DNA from: Magnetospirillum sp. UT-4
GTDB lineage: Bacteria > Pseudomonadota > Alphaproteobacteria > Rhodospirillales > Magnetospirillaceae
DNA length: 59,385 nucleotides
Direction of reading: 5' to 3'
Assembly: GCF_902729435.1 (NCBI RefSeq)
Contig: NZ_CACVCG010000047.1
Span: forward strand, 1-59,385
This document shows, piece by piece, positions 1 to 8,831 of the stretch. The notes under the pieces were generated by a model. It was not told the origin of the DNA. It did no database searches and saw only the letters and a list, made by a program, of their open reading frames with translations. A program made the position numbers and the translations under genes. How positions within the stretch are numbered: position 1 is the first letter of the stretch; each line of letters starts with the position of its first letter.

Positions 1-60
1 CCGCCTGCGGCGGCTCCTCAGGATGAGGCCCGAATGAGGCGAAGCTCCCGCTCAAGTCAG
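1..60 (-). repeat. REP-like palindromic repeat, partial copy
   Basis: The reverse complement of this stretch matches 49755-49808 almost base for base, including the core cctcatcctgaggagccgcc. The copy is cut by the window edge. A third, more diverged copy lies at 59285-59385. It sits just downstream of the coiled-coil gene at 64-405. Confidence 0.75.
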
Positions 61-63
61 CGT

Positions 64-405
64 CTATGCCCGCAGGCTGTCCACGTCGATGAAGCCCAGC
101 TCGCGCGCCTCGGCGTCGAAGGCCTCGCGGTAGATGGGGAAGGCGCCGGTCTTGCGGATGGTCTCGCCGGTCATGGAATTGACGTAGTCGCGGCGCACCA
201 GCAGCGGATGGGCGGCCGTGTTGGGGCAGGCATCGCCCTCGGCGATCAGGGCGCGGATCTGGGCGGTCAGGCCGGCGGCGTGGCAGGCATCCAGGTCGGC
301 CTCGCGCCGCAATTCGTCGATCTCGGCCTTGAGCTCCTCGTTCTCCTCGCGCAATTGCTCGATTTCCGCCTGCAGGCGGGCCAGTTCGAATTCGGTCTGG
401 GACAT
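64..405 (-). CDS. Small coiled-coil protein of unknown function
   Basis: A 113-residue protein. Residues about 5-37 are a strongly charged heptad-like coiled coil rich in Glu, Leu and Arg; the C-terminal half contains an RRDYVNSMTGE stretch and no domain I recognise. ATG at 405 is preceded by a gagg ribosome-binding site. It lies 20 bases downstream of the tetR-like gene on the same strand, so the two may be co-transcribed. I cannot assign a function; the coiled coil suggests oligomerisation or a scaffold role. It has no signal peptide or membrane segment, so it is probably cytoplasmic. Confidence 0.6.
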   Translation of the reverse strand: MSQTEFELARLQAEIEQLREENEELKAEIDELRREADLDACHAAGLTAQIRALIAEGDACPNTAAHPLLVRRDYVNSMTGETIRKTGAFPIYREAFDAEARELGFIDVDSLRA

Positions 406-425
406 GGGACAGCCTCGCGAAAAAA

Positions 426-1040
426 TCAGCGGCCGAAGGCGCGCAGCATGATGTCGACGGCCGCCGCGACGGTCGAGTCAGGGGTGGCGGCGGGGTTGGG
501 CGGCAGGCCGAACAGGGCGCGCTGGAAGCATTCGCTGCGCAGCATGCCGATGAAGGCGTCGGTGGCCTGCCAGGGATCGTCCAGGCGCAGTTCGCCCCGC
601 GCCGCCAGCCCGGCCAGCAAGTCGGCGACGCGCTGGCGGCCGCGCACCGGCCCGGCCCGGTAGAAGGCGTCGGCAAGGTCGGGATGGCGGGCCGATTCCG
701 CCACCACCACCCGGTAGATGCGCAACACCTCGGGCGACAGGAACATGTCGAGCAGCTGGCGCCCGGCGGCGGTCAGCGCCGCACGGGCGTCCTGGCCCGG
801 CGTCGCGGCGACGGCGCCCAGGCCATCGGCCTCGTCGTCGCAGCGGCGGCAGATGATGGCGCCGAACAGCTCGTCCTTGCCCTGGAAATGGGCATAGATG
901 GTGGCCTTCGACACGCCGGCGCGGGCCGCCATCTGGTCCATGCTGGTGCCGGCATAGCCGCTTTCCAGGAAGCAGGCCTGGGCGGCATCCAGGATGGCGG
1001 CGCGCTTTGCCGCGGTTCGGGGGGTATCGGACCTGGCCAT
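426..1040 (-). CDS. TetR/AcrR family transcriptional regulator
   Basis: A 204-residue DNA-binding repressor of normal TetR length. The N-terminal helix-turn-helix is clear at residues about 12-58 (ILDAAQACFLESGYAGTSMD, then GVSKATIYAHFQGKDELF). The C-terminal ligand domain resembles the AefR/TetR_C class found in efflux and fatty-acid regulators; the ligand cannot be read from sequence. A near-perfect 24-bp palindrome begins 7 bases upstream of the ATG (1047-1070), so autorepression is likely. No good Shine-Dalgarno is visible between that palindrome and the ATG, so the transcript may be nearly leaderless. The EF-G-like gene ends 42 bases upstream on the same strand and could be read into it. 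Confidence 0.9.
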   Translation of the reverse strand: MARSDTPRTAAKRAAILDAAQACFLESGYAGTSMDQMAARAGVSKATIYAHFQGKDELFGAIICRRCDDEADGLGAVAATPGQDARAALTAAGRQLLDMFLSPEVLRIYRVVVAESARHPDLADAFYRAGPVRGRQRVADLLAGLAARGELRLDDPWQATDAFIGMLRSECFQRALFGLPPNPAATPDSTVAAAVDIMLRAFGR

Positions 1041-1046
1041 GACGCT

Positions 1047-1070
1047 AAACTAAACCGGCCGGTTCAGTTT
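1047..1070. promoter_or_regulatory. Probable TetR operator palindrome
   Basis: A 24-bp inverted repeat centred on ccggccgg, with arms aaact(a/g)aa and a single mismatched pair. It lies between the EF-G-like stop and the tetR-like ATG. Size and position are typical of a TetR autoregulatory site; binding is inferred. Confidence 0.75.
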
Positions 1071-1082
1071 CGTCAAAGGCCT

Positions 1083-3113
1083 TTATCCCTGTCCCAGCGC
1101 CGCCTTGCGGTCCTCCACCACCTTGTCGGCGGCACGCCCCGAAAGGTCCTGCAGATGGTCGAAGCGCCACGAGAAGGTGCCGACGCCCATGGTCAGCGAG
1201 CGCAGCTCGACGATCAGGTCGCCCATTTCGGCCTGCGGCAGGTAGGCCGAGACCTGGTCCCAGCCGGTCCAGCCTTCCTTGGCGTCGTAGCCCAGGATCT
1301 GGCCGCGACGGCCCGAGATGATGCGCTGCGCCTTCGAGGTGAAGTCGGACGGAACCGACACCTCGACCTGCAGGATGGGCTCCAGCAGCACCGGCTCGCA
1401 CTTGGGCAGGCCCTCGGTCATGGCGATGCGGGCGGCGGTCTTGAACGCCATGTCCGAGCTGTCCACCGAGTGGTAGCTGCCGTCGGTCAGGGTCACCGCC
1501 ACGTCCACCACCGGGAAGCCCAGCGGGCCGCATTTCAGGAACTCGGTGACGCCGTCCTCGACCGCCGGGATGTAGTTGCGCGGGATGGCGCCGCCGACGA
1601 TCTTGTCCTCGAAGGCGAAGCCGGCGCCGCGCGGCTGCGGCCGGATCTCCATGTGGACGTCGCCGAACTGGCCGTGGCCGCCCGACTGCTTCTTGTGGCG
1701 GCCATGCACCGCGGTCGGCTTCCTGACGGTCTCCTTGTAGGGGACGGTGGGCTTGGCGGTGACCACGCCCATGTTGAAGCGGCTCTTCAGCCGTTCCAGC
1801 GCCACCAGCAGGTGGATCTCGCCCTGGCCCCACAGCACCAGTTCCGAGAATTCGGCGTTCTGCTCCAGGCGGTACGAGGGGTCCTCCTCCACCAGCTTGG
1901 TCAGGGTGCCCGACAGCTTGACGTCGTCGCCCTTCTTCTCGGCCTGCAGGGACAGGCCGAACAGCGGCTCCAGCGGCGCCGGCCAGGGGGCGCCGGTCTC
2001 GCCCTCGCCGCCCAGCAGGTCGCCGGTGGCGACGCTGTCGAGGCGGCCGAAGGCGGCGACGTCGCCCACCCCGGCCTTGGCCGCCTTGGTCAGGCTGCCG
2101 CCATTGGCGAGGTACAGGCCCGAGGGCCGCGTCCCGCCCACCGTCTGGCTGTCGGCAAACTCGCCGCGGAGGATGCGGGCATAGCTGAGCTTGCCGGTAT
2201 GGGCGGCGTGCACGGTCTTGAACACCCGGGCCACCGCGGCGCCGCCATTGGCGAAGCCCAGCCGGGCGGCGGTGGCGGTGGGGGCGGGCACGTCGTGGCG
2301 CAGCGCCTTCCACAGCCGGGTGATGCCGCCGTCGTTCTCGGCGGTGCCGAAGAACACCGGCACGATGAGGTCGTCGGCCAGGTCCTTGGCCAGGTCGTCA
2401 TAGACCTCCTGGGCCGGCGGGGCGACGTCCTCGAGCAGTTCTTCGAGCAGGTGGTCGTCGAAATCGGCCAGGTGCTCCAGCATCTCCTGGCGGGCCTGGC
2501 GCTCCTCGTCCTGCATGGCATCGGGGATCTTGATCAGGTCCGAGGTCTGGCCGGGATGGTAGCGGTAGGCCCGCTCGCTCACCAGATCGACGAAGCCGAC
2601 CACCTGGTCGTTCTCGCGGATGGGCACCTCGCGCAGCACCAGCGGCCGTTCCGACACCGCCTGCAGCGCCTCCAGCGTTTCCCGCAGGCGCACGCCGGCG
2701 GTATCGACCTTGTTGACGAACAGCATGTGGGGCACCCGGTGCTCGTCGAGGAACTTGAGCAGCGGCGCCACCATCACCGCGCGGGCGGGATCGGGCTCGC
2801 ACACCACGATGGCGGCGTCCACCGCCATCAGCGTGTTGTAGGCGTCCTGCTGGAACTCCACCGAGCCCGGGCAGTCGATGAAGGTCCAGCGCTCGCCCAG
2901 ATATTCGGTGCCGGCGATGGTCGGCTCGACGCTCATCAGCCGGGCGCGGGCCTCGGCGCTGGCATCGCCGACGGTGTTGCCGTCCTTGATGCGGCCCTGG
3001 CGGGGAATGGCGCCGGCGCGGAACAGCAGGGCTTCCAGCAGGGTGGTCTTGCCGCTGGCGAACGGCCCGACCAGGGCGGCGGCGCGCGGAAGCGAAGGAG
3101 TCTTGCCGGTCAT
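1083..3113 (-). CDS. Elongation factor G-like translational GTPase (non-canonical paralogue)
   Basis: 676 residues with EF-G layout: GTPase domain (G1 GPFASGKTT at 16-24, G3 DCPGS at 80-84, G4 NKVD at 134-137), domain II, then EF-G domains III-V including HGRHKKQSGGHGQFGDV, typical of domain IV. It probably acts on the ribosome. It is not the main EF-G: G1 lacks the usual GHVDAGKT, and in G3 the catalytic His of DTPGH is replaced by Ser, as in the EF-G-like paralogue family. The chosen ATG at 3113 has a gggagg site 8 bases upstream; the longer upstream frame lacks one. No ribosomal protein or tuf gene is adjacent, which also argues for a paralogue. Confidence 0.88.
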   Translation of the reverse strand: MTGKTPSLPRAAALVGPFASGKTTLLEALLFRAGAIPRQGRIKDGNTVGDASAEARARLMSVEPTIAGTEYLGERWTFIDCPGSVEFQQDAYNTLMAVDAAIVVCEPDPARAVMVAPLLKFLDEHRVPHMLFVNKVDTAGVRLRETLEALQAVSERPLVLREVPIRENDQVVGFVDLVSERAYRYHPGQTSDLIKIPDAMQDEERQARQEMLEHLADFDDHLLEELLEDVAPPAQEVYDDLAKDLADDLIVPVFFGTAENDGGITRLWKALRHDVPAPTATAARLGFANGGAAVARVFKTVHAAHTGKLSYARILRGEFADSQTVGGTRPSGLYLANGGSLTKAAKAGVGDVAAFGRLDSVATGDLLGGEGETGAPWPAPLEPLFGLSLQAEKKGDDVKLSGTLTKLVEEDPSYRLEQNAEFSELVLWGQGEIHLLVALERLKSRFNMGVVTAKPTVPYKETVRKPTAVHGRHKKQSGGHGQFGDVHMEIRPQPRGAGFAFEDKIVGGAIPRNYIPAVEDGVTEFLKCGPLGFPVVDVAVTLTDGSYHSVDSSDMAFKTAARIAMTEGLPKCEPVLLEPILQVEVSVPSDFTSKAQRIISGRRGQILGYDAKEGWTGWDQVSAYLPQAEMGDLIVELRSLTMGVGTFSWRFDHLQDLSGRAADKVVEDRKAALGQG

Positions 3114-3248
3114 TGAATTCCCTCCCGTACTGAAAGCTGACGCCATGCTTTCAGGTGGCGCCGCGACTGGCAAGGGGGAATGGTGAGGAAGGAGGCATCC
3201 CCAGGGCGGGCTTGACACGCGCCGAGGTGAGGCGGCAACGCCCCGCGA

Positions 3249-3437
3249 TCAGGGCAAGGGAACCTCGCGCCGGCGGGCGGAACTGAGCACCATCTCCAGC
3301 GCCCGCTCGCTGCATTCGACGCAGGACTGGCAGCCGCGCCGGCTGGCGCACAGCAGAATCTCGCGCAGGCCGTCGAGGTCGTCGGGCTTGCCCTTGCCCT
3401 CGGTCCAGCCGCATCGGGTCGTGACGGATTCTTTCAT
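3249..3437 (-). CDS. Cysteine-rich mini-protein
   Basis: 62 residues starting MKESVTTRCGWTEG, with a strong gggggaga ribosome-binding site. Five cysteines lie at C9, then LLCAS, GCQSCVEC; the CxxCxxC-like cluster suggests metal or Fe-S binding, but no family is recognised. It is divergent from mtnA, and a terminator-like hairpin lies in its leader at 3463-3492. It is too small for a firm functional call. The 135 bases between its stop and the EF-G-like start hold nothing I can identify. Confidence 0.55.
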   Translation of the reverse strand: MKESVTTRCGWTEGKGKPDDLDGLREILLCASRRGCQSCVECSERALEMVLSSARRREVPLP

Positions 3438-3456
3438 CGCCGTCTCCCCCCTTTCC

Positions 3457-3492
3457 AAAAATATTGGCGCCTCCCGAAATGGGGGCGCCAAT
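3457..3492 (-). terminator. Terminator-like hairpin in the leader of the Cys-rich gene
   Basis: Arms attggcgcc and ggcgccaat form a 9-bp stem, extended by two inner pairs after one mismatch. Read on the minus strand it is followed by five T residues. It lies about 20 bases upstream of the ATG at 3437, so it would end transcription before the gene unless it is an attenuator, or it ends a transcript arriving from the mtnA side. Confidence 0.5.
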
Positions 3493-3671
3493 GCATCTTC
3501 ACCCTATACCCACACGACAAGCAAGGTCATGGGAACTAACGCATACTATCCTTGTGCGCAGCCCTCCGCCTTTCGCATGAGCGTCGCAGCCTCGCCGGTT
3601 GCGCCGGCCGCCGCCATTTCGTAAGGTTCGCGCCCGAAGGCAGCCCCAGACCGAAAAAAGGACGCCCCGCA

Positions 3672-4772
3672 ATGAAGATCGACGGTGTTCCCTATCGCAC
3701 CATCTGGCCGGCCGCCGACGGGGCGGCGGTGGAGATCATCGACCAGACCCGGCTGCCGCACGAATTCGTCACGGTGCGCCTGGACACCCTGGCCGACGCC
3801 GCCCATGCCATCAAGGCCATGCTGGTGCGCGGGGCGCCGCTGATCGGCGCCACCGCCGCCTACGGCATGGCGCTGGCCGCCCGGGCCAACCCGTCGGACC
3901 TGGCGCTGACGGTGGCCTACAATGTGCTGCACGCCACCCGCCCGACCGCCATCAACCTGAAATGGGCGCTGGACGAGATGATCAAGGCGCTGGGCCCGGT
4001 GCCCGAGCCTGAGCGCGCCGCCGCCGCCTTCGCCCGCGCCGCCGCCATCGCCGACGAGGACGTGGCCATCTGCTCGGCCATCGGCGACCACGGCGCCCGG
4101 CTGATCGCCGAAGCGTGGGAGAAGGCCAAGGCCAAGGGCGCCTCGCGCGTCAACGTGCTGACCCATTGCAATGCCGGCTGGCTCGCCACCGTCGATTGGG
4201 GCACCGCGCTGGCCCCGGTCTACAAGGCCTTCGATGCCGGCCTGCCGGTCCATGTCTGGGTCGATGAGACGCGCCCCCGCAACCAGGGCGCGGCGCTGAC
4301 CGCGCGCGAGCTGAACTGGCACGGCGTGCCGCACACGGTGATCGCCGACAATACCGGCGGTCACCTGATGCAGCACGGCGAGGTCGACATCGTCATCGTC
4401 GGCACCGACCGCACCACCCGGGGCGGCGACGTCTGCAACAAGATCGGCACCTATCTGAAGGCGCTGGCGGCCAAGGACAACGGCGTGCCGTTCCACGTCG
4501 CCCTGCCCAGCCCGACCATCGACTGGACCGTCGCCGACGGGGTCAAGGAGATCCCCATCGAGCAGCGCGACCCGCGCGAGCAGAGCCACATCGCCGGCAA
4601 GGACGAAGCCGGGCGGGTGGTCGAGGTCCAGCTGGTCCCCGACGGCAGCGCCGCCGCCAATTACGCCTTCGACGTCACCCCCGCCCGCCTGGTCACCGGC
4701 CTGATCACCGAACGCGGTGTCTGTGCCGCCTCGGCCGAGGGGCTGCGGGCGTTGTTCCCCGAAAAAGCCTGA
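3672..4772 (+). CDS. mtnA: S-methyl-5-thioribose-1-phosphate isomerase
   Basis: 366 residues, the normal length for MtnA. It isomerises 5-methylthioribose-1-phosphate to 5-methylthioribulose-1-phosphate in methylthioadenosine salvage. Family motifs seen include [35 protein letters not shown] (catalytic Cys), [13 protein letters not shown] and the [20 protein letters not shown] loop with the catalytic Asp. ATG at 3672 follows an aaaaaagga stretch. It lies 7 bases upstream of the aldolase/dehydrogenase gene, so the two are almost certainly one operon. No mtnP, mtnK or classic mtnBCD genes are in the window, which favours an aldolase-based salvage route. Confidence 0.95.
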   Translation: MKIDGVPYRTIWPAADGAAVEIIDQTRLPHEFVTVRLDTLADAAHAIKAMLVRGAPLIGATAAYGMALAARANPSDLALTVAYNVLHATRPTAINLKWALDEMIKALGPVPEPERAAAAFARAAAIADEDVAICSAIGDHGARLIAEAWEKAKAKGASRVNVLTHCNAGWLATVDWGTALAPVYKAFDAGLPVHVWVDETRPRNQGAALTARELNWHGVPHTVIADNTGGHLMQHGEVDIVIVGTDRTTRGGDVCNKIGTYLKALAAKDNGVPFHVALPSPTIDWTVADGVKEIPIEQRDPREQSHIAGKDEAGRVVEVQLVPDGSAAANYAFDVTPARLVTGLITERGVCAASAEGLRALFPEKA

Positions 4773-4779
4773 GGTCCCC

Positions 4780-6834
4780 ATGAAATCCCTGTGGTCCGAT
4801 ACCGACGCCCAAGCCGCCATCGCCAAGTATGCGGCCCAGGGCCATAACCAGGATCTGGCGCTGCGCGTCTACACCACCCGGCTGCTGGGCGGCGATCCCA
4901 GGCTGGTGCTGCACGGCGGCGGCAACACCTCGGTCAAGACCGTCGTGAAGGATCTGGTCGGCGACGAGGTCGAGGTGCTGTGCGTCAAGGGCTCGGGCTG
5001 GGACATGGGCAACATCGAGCCGGCCGGCCTGCCGGCCGTGCGCATGGCGCCGCTGTTCAAGCTGCGCCGCCTGCCGGTGCTGTCGGACGAGGACATGGTC
5101 AATTTCCAGCGCGGCAACCTGATGGATTCGTCCAGCCCGAATCCCTCGGTGGAGACGCTGCTGCACGCCTTCCTGCCGCACAAGTTCATCGACCACACCC
5201 ATTCCACCGCGGTGCTGTCGCTGACCGACCAGCCCGACGGCGAGGCCCTCTGCCGCGATCTCTACGGCCCGAAGATGGGCTACGTCCCCTACATCATGCC
5301 CGGCTTCGCCCTGGCCAAGAAGGCGGCCGAAATCTACGAGCAGGATTCCTCGGTGGAGGGGCTGATCCTGCTGAAGCACGGCATCTTCACCTTCGGCGCC
5401 ACCGCCAAGGAAGCCTATGAGCGCATGATCCACTACGTGGACATGGCCGAAAAGCGGCTGCAGCAGAAGCGCAAGCCGGTGTTCAAGGCCGCCGCCCTGC
5501 CGGCCAGGGTGGCGCCGGTGTCGGCCGTCACGCCGGTGCTGCGCGGCCTGCTCGCCATCGAGGGCAAGGACGGCGCGTTCAAGCGCTGGGTGCTGGACTT
5601 CCGCACCTCCGACGCCATCCGCAACTACGTCGATGGCGAGGAGGTGTCGCGCTATTCCCAGGTCGGCGTGGTCACCCCCGACCACACCATCCGCACCAAG
5701 AACTGGCCGGCGGTGCTGCCGGCGCCCGATGGCGACGCCATGGAGGCCTGGGCGGCCTCGGCGAAGGCCGCCATCGACACCTACGTCGCCCGCTACCATT
5801 CCTATTTCGAGCGCAACAACGTCCGCGCCGAGCCGAAGAAGACCGAACTCGATCCCATGCCGCGGGTGCTGCTGGTGCCCGGCCTCGGGCTGTTCGGCGT
5901 GGGGGCCTCGAAGAAGGACGCCGCCATCGCCGCCGACATCGCGGTCAACACGGTGGAAAGCGTCACCGACGCCGAGGCGGTCGGCACCTACCAGCCGGTC
6001 TCGGAAGCCGACATGTTCGACTGCGAATACTGGGGGCTGGAGCAGGCCAAGCTGGGCAAGGGCGCCGAGAAGGCGCTGGCCCGCCAGGTGGTGGTGGTCA
6101 CCGGCGGCGGCTCGGGCATCGGCGCCGCCACCGCGAAGGCGTTTGCGAAGGAGGGCGCCGAGGTGGCGGTGCTCGACCTCAACGAGGGCGCGGCGCAATC
6201 CGTCGCCAGATCCATCGGCGGCAAGGCCCTGGGCCTGGCCTGCGACGTCACCGATCCCAAGTCGGTGGCGGCGGCGTTCGCGGCGGTGTGCGCCCATTTC
6301 GGCGGCGTCGATGTGGTGGTCTCCAATGCCGGCGCCGCCTGGCAGGGCACGGTGGGCACGGTCGATGACGCGGTGCTGCGCACCAGCTTCGAGCTCAACT
6401 TCTTCGGCCACCAATCGGTGGCCAGCAACGCCGTGCAGGTGATGAAGGCGCAAGGGACGGGGGGCTGCCTGCTGTTCAACACCTCGAAGCAGGCGCTGAA
6501 CCCGGGCAAGAACTTCGGCCCCTACGGCCTGCCCAAGGCCGCCACCCTGTTCCTGATGAAGCAATACGCCCTGGACCACGGCGCCGACGGCATTCGCTCC
6601 AACGCCGTCAACGCCGACCGCATCCGCTCGGGCCTGCTGACCGACGAGATGATCGCCAGCCGGTCGAAGGCCCGCGGGGTGTCGGAAACCAACTACATGG
6701 CCGGCAACCTGCTGGGCCGCGAGGTCACCGCCGAGGACGTCGCCGACGCCTTCGTCTACCTCGCCCGGGCGTCCAAGACCACCGCCTGCACGCTGACCGT
6801 CGATGGCGGCAATATCGAGGCGAGTTTGAGGTAG
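4780..6834 (+). CDS. Bifunctional class II aldolase / short-chain dehydrogenase
   Basis: 684 residues with two enzymes fused. Residues about 1-420 are a class II aldolase/adducin domain with metal-ligand motif DHTHSTA and a later LLKHGIFTFG. Residues about 430-684 are a short-chain dehydrogenase with cofactor motif TGGGSGIG, SNAGAA, and catalytic Ser/Tyr/Lys (NTSK, YGLPK). The architecture matches RhaE-type rhamnulose-1-phosphate aldolase/lactaldehyde dehydrogenases. Its position 7 bases after mtnA suggests a different substrate: methylthioribulose-1-phosphate would be cut to dihydroxyacetone phosphate and methylthioacetaldehyde, and the second domain would reduce or oxidise the aldehyde. The fusion is seen; the substrate is inference. 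The alternative is ordinary deoxysugar catabolism. Confidence 0.9.
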   Translation: MKSLWSDTDAQAAIAKYAAQGHNQDLALRVYTTRLLGGDPRLVLHGGGNTSVKTVVKDLVGDEVEVLCVKGSGWDMGNIEPAGLPAVRMAPLFKLRRLPVLSDEDMVNFQRGNLMDSSSPNPSVETLLHAFLPHKFIDHTHSTAVLSLTDQPDGEALCRDLYGPKMGYVPYIMPGFALAKKAAEIYEQDSSVEGLILLKHGIFTFGATAKEAYERMIHYVDMAEKRLQQKRKPVFKAAALPARVAPVSAVTPVLRGLLAIEGKDGAFKRWVLDFRTSDAIRNYVDGEEVSRYSQVGVVTPDHTIRTKNWPAVLPAPDGDAMEAWAASAKAAIDTYVARYHSYFERNNVRAEPKKTELDPMPRVLLVPGLGLFGVGASKKDAAIAADIAVNTVESVTDAEAVGTYQPVSEADMFDCEYWGLEQAKLGKGAEKALARQVVVVTGGGSGIGAATAKAFAKEGAEVAVLDLNEGAAQSVARSIGGKALGLACDVTDPKSVAAAFAAVCAHFGGVDVVVSNAGAAWQGTVGTVDDAVLRTSFELNFFGHQSVASNAVQVMKAQGTGGCLLFNTSKQALNPGKNFGPYGLPKAATLFLMKQYALDHGADGIRSNAVNADRIRSGLLTDEMIASRSKARGVSETNYMAGNLLGREVTAEDVADAFVYLARASKTTACTLTVDGGNIEASLR

Positions 6835-6855
6835 GTCCTGCCGTTTATCTTCGTC

Positions 6856-6932
6856 ACCCCCGGGCTTGACCCGGGGGTCCACGGTGGCCGCCGTGACCGT
6901 GAAGCGTGGATGGCCGGGTCAAGCCCGGCCAT
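6856..6932. repeat. Pair of REP-like hairpins
   Basis: Two 9-bp stems in tandem: acccccggg-cttga-cccgggggt (6856-6878) and atggccggg-tcaag-cccggccat (6910-6932). The loops are reverse complements of each other, typical of paired REP/BIME units. They lie between two convergent genes, where they may also end transcription. Confidence 0.75.
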
Positions 6933-6956
6933 GACGACGTTATGGCAATTCGGAGG

Positions 6957-7604
6957 TCACGGCCACGGGCTCGCCCCGATCACCGGCAGGTGCAGGTGGA
7001 TCAGGGCGGCATAAAGGGCGATGCCGATCAGCCAGCGCCAGCCGGTCTCGGGCACCATCACCCAGGCCGGGCGGCCGGTCAGGGCGGCAAGGCCGTCCCA
7101 GTCGGCCAGGGCGCGCCGCCGCGCCGCGTCGAGCAGGCGGGGACCGGCCAGAGCAAGGGTCAGCAGCGGCACGAACACCAGAGCCGCGGCGGCATCGCCG
7201 TTGGGCACCAGGTGGGCGCCGGCCCAGATCGCCAGGCCCCACAGCACCGGATGGCGGGTCAGGCGCAGCAGGCCCGGCCGGGCGGGATCGAAGCCCTTGC
7301 CCCCGGGGCCGATGGAGAACGGGTTGGGCGTGGCCATCCCCGCCCCCAGCAGCAGGCAGGCCGGCGCCATGGCCAGCACCGGCACCCAGCGCATCCACGG
7401 CTGCTGATGCCACAGCACGATCGTGGGGGCGCGCTGGTAGGCGACGATGATCCAGGCCAGCAGCGCCAGCGACAGCAGCGAATAGGCGGCGATGAACCCG
7501 GTGCGGCCGCCCAGGGCGCGTTCGGCGCCGGCGCGGAAGGCGGGCCGGTTGGTCAGGCGGTGGCTGGCCAGGAACACCGCCACCGCCAGCGCCAGCTCCA
7601 GCAC
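6957..7604 (-). CDS. NnrU family integral membrane protein
   Basis: 215 residues with about six hydrophobic segments. Family landmarks include ASHRLTNRPAF near the N-terminus, WHQQPWMRWVP and LTRHPVLWGLAIWAGAHLVPNGD. NnrU proteins were first found beside nitrite and nitric oxide reductase genes; their molecular role is uncertain, although some relatives act in isoprenoid or haem-related membrane chemistry. It starts with GTG 4 bases after the folD stop, so it is the last gene of the yggT-yggU-folD operon. It may link functionally to the NO-response-like operon at 55.4-59.2 kb, but they are far apart. Confidence 0.85.
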   Translation of the reverse strand: MLELALAVAVFLASHRLTNRPAFRAGAERALGGRTGFIAAYSLLSLALLAWIIVAYQRAPTIVLWHQQPWMRWVPVLAMAPACLLLGAGMATPNPFSIGPGGKGFDPARPGLLRLTRHPVLWGLAIWAGAHLVPNGDAAAALVFVPLLTLALAGPRLLDAARRRALADWDGLAALTGRPAWVMVPETGWRWLIGIALYAALIHLHLPVIGASPWP

Positions 7605-7608
7605 CGGG

Positions 7609-8511
7609 TCAGGCCCAGGGATGGGCTTCGGGAATGTCGAGCCGGTGCAGGCGGGCCGCCGCGGTCAGGGTGTTCCTGAGCAGGCAGGCGATGGTCATCG
7701 GCCCGACGCCGCCGGGCACCGGGGTGATGGCACCGGCCACCTGGACCGCCTCGGCGAAGGCGACGTCGCCCACCAGCTTGTTCTTGCCGGTCTGGTGGTC
7801 GACCACCCGGTTGATGCCGACGTCGATCACCGTTGCCCCGGGCTTGATCCAGTCGCCCCGGATCATCTCGGGCCGGCCCACGGCGGCGACCACGATGTCG
7901 GCGGCGCGCACCTCGGCCGGCAGGTCGCGGGTCTGGGAATGGGCGACGGTGACGGTGCAGCTTTCGCGGATCAGCAGATGGGCCATGGGCTTGCCGACGA
8001 TGTTGGAGCGCCCGACGACGATGGCCTTCATCCCCGCCAGCGGCCCCAGATGGTCGCGCAGCATCATCAGCGAGCCCAGCGGCGTGCACGGAATCAGGCC
8101 GATGCCGCCCGAGGCCAGCTTGCCCACGTTCCAGGGGTGGAAGCCATCGACGTCCTTGTCGGGACGGATGGCTTCGATGACCTTCTGGGAATCGATGTGG
8201 CGGGGCAGCGGCAGCTGCACCAGGATGCCGTGCACGGCGGGATCGTCGTTGAGCCCCTCGATCAGGTTCAGCACATGGTGCTCGGGGGTGTCGGCGGGCA
8301 GGATGTGCTCGAACGAGTCCATGCCGCATTCCATCGCCCGCTTGTTCTTGTTGCGGACATAGACCTGGCTGGCCGGGTCCTCGCCCACCAGCACCACCGC
8401 CAGGCCGGGGGTGACGTGATGCTCGTCGCGGATCTCGCGCACGCGGGCGGCGATCTCGTCGCGCAGCCCGGCGGAAAAGGCGTTGCCGTCGATAAGCTTG
8501 GCACTCGTCAT
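7609..8511 (-). CDS. folD: Methylenetetrahydrofolate dehydrogenase / cyclohydrolase
   Basis: 300 residues, normal for FolD. It interconverts 5,10-methylene-, methenyl- and 10-formyl-tetrahydrofolate with NADP, supplying one-carbon units also used by MetF and MetH. Motifs seen: the catalytic region [13 protein letters not shown] with its Lys, [11 protein letters not shown], and [13 protein letters not shown] for NADP binding, ending [15 protein letters not shown]. The ATG overlaps the upstream DUF167 stop (ATGA), showing translational coupling. The longer upstream frame is excluded because it would overlap that gene and has no better ribosome-binding site. Confidence 0.97.
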   Translation of the reverse strand: MTSAKLIDGNAFSAGLRDEIAARVREIRDEHHVTPGLAVVLVGEDPASQVYVRNKNKRAMECGMDSFEHILPADTPEHHVLNLIEGLNDDPAVHGILVQLPLPRHIDSQKVIEAIRPDKDVDGFHPWNVGKLASGGIGLIPCTPLGSLMMLRDHLGPLAGMKAIVVGRSNIVGKPMAHLLIRESCTVTVAHSQTRDLPAEVRAADIVVAAVGRPEMIRGDWIKPGATVIDVGINRVVDHQTGKNKLVGDVAFAEAVQVAGAITPVPGGVGPMTIACLLRNTLTAAARLHRLDIPEAHPWA

Positions 8512-8831
8512 GTCAGCCTCTCCATCCAGGTTGCGAGGCGCCCCCCCAGCTCGTCGGGGTCGCCGGCCACGTGTATCACCTTGCGCCGGTCGGTGGCCCC
8601 CTGGACCAGCGTCAGCGCCGATTTCGCCACCTTCCATTCCTTCGCCAGCAGCTTGATCAGCGCGGCATTGGCCTTGCCGTCCTCGGGCACGGCGGTGACC
8701 GAGACCTTGAGCGCCACCGCACCGTCGGCATCGGCGGCGAGGCCGTCGATGCGGTCCCGCGCCGCCTTGGGCGTCAGGCGCACCCGCACCCGCACCCCGC
8801 CGGCGGCGGCGGCGACCGGCGACGCGGTCAA
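8508..8831 (-). CDS. DUF167 (YggU) family protein
   Basis: 107 residues. The core [20 protein letters not shown] and the later [21 protein letters not shown] are diagnostic of the DUF167/YggU family, a small conserved protein of unknown role. I chose a TTG start at 8831 because it overlaps the YggT stop by four bases (TTGA) and gives the usual short N-terminal extension; internal GTG codons are possible. It lies between yggT and folD, a conserved alphaproteobacterial neighbourhood. Confidence 0.85.
   Translation of the reverse strand: MTASPVAAAAGGVRVRVRLTPKAARDRIDGLAADADGAVALKVSVTAVPEDGKANAALIKLLAKEWKVAKSALTLVQGATDRRKVIHVAGDPDELGGRLATWMERLT

Noticed and set aside
684-3116. A long plus-strand frame opposite the EF-G-like gene
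   Set aside because: Repetitive His/Gly/Arg composition typical of an antisense shadow, with no ribosome-binding site and no known motif.
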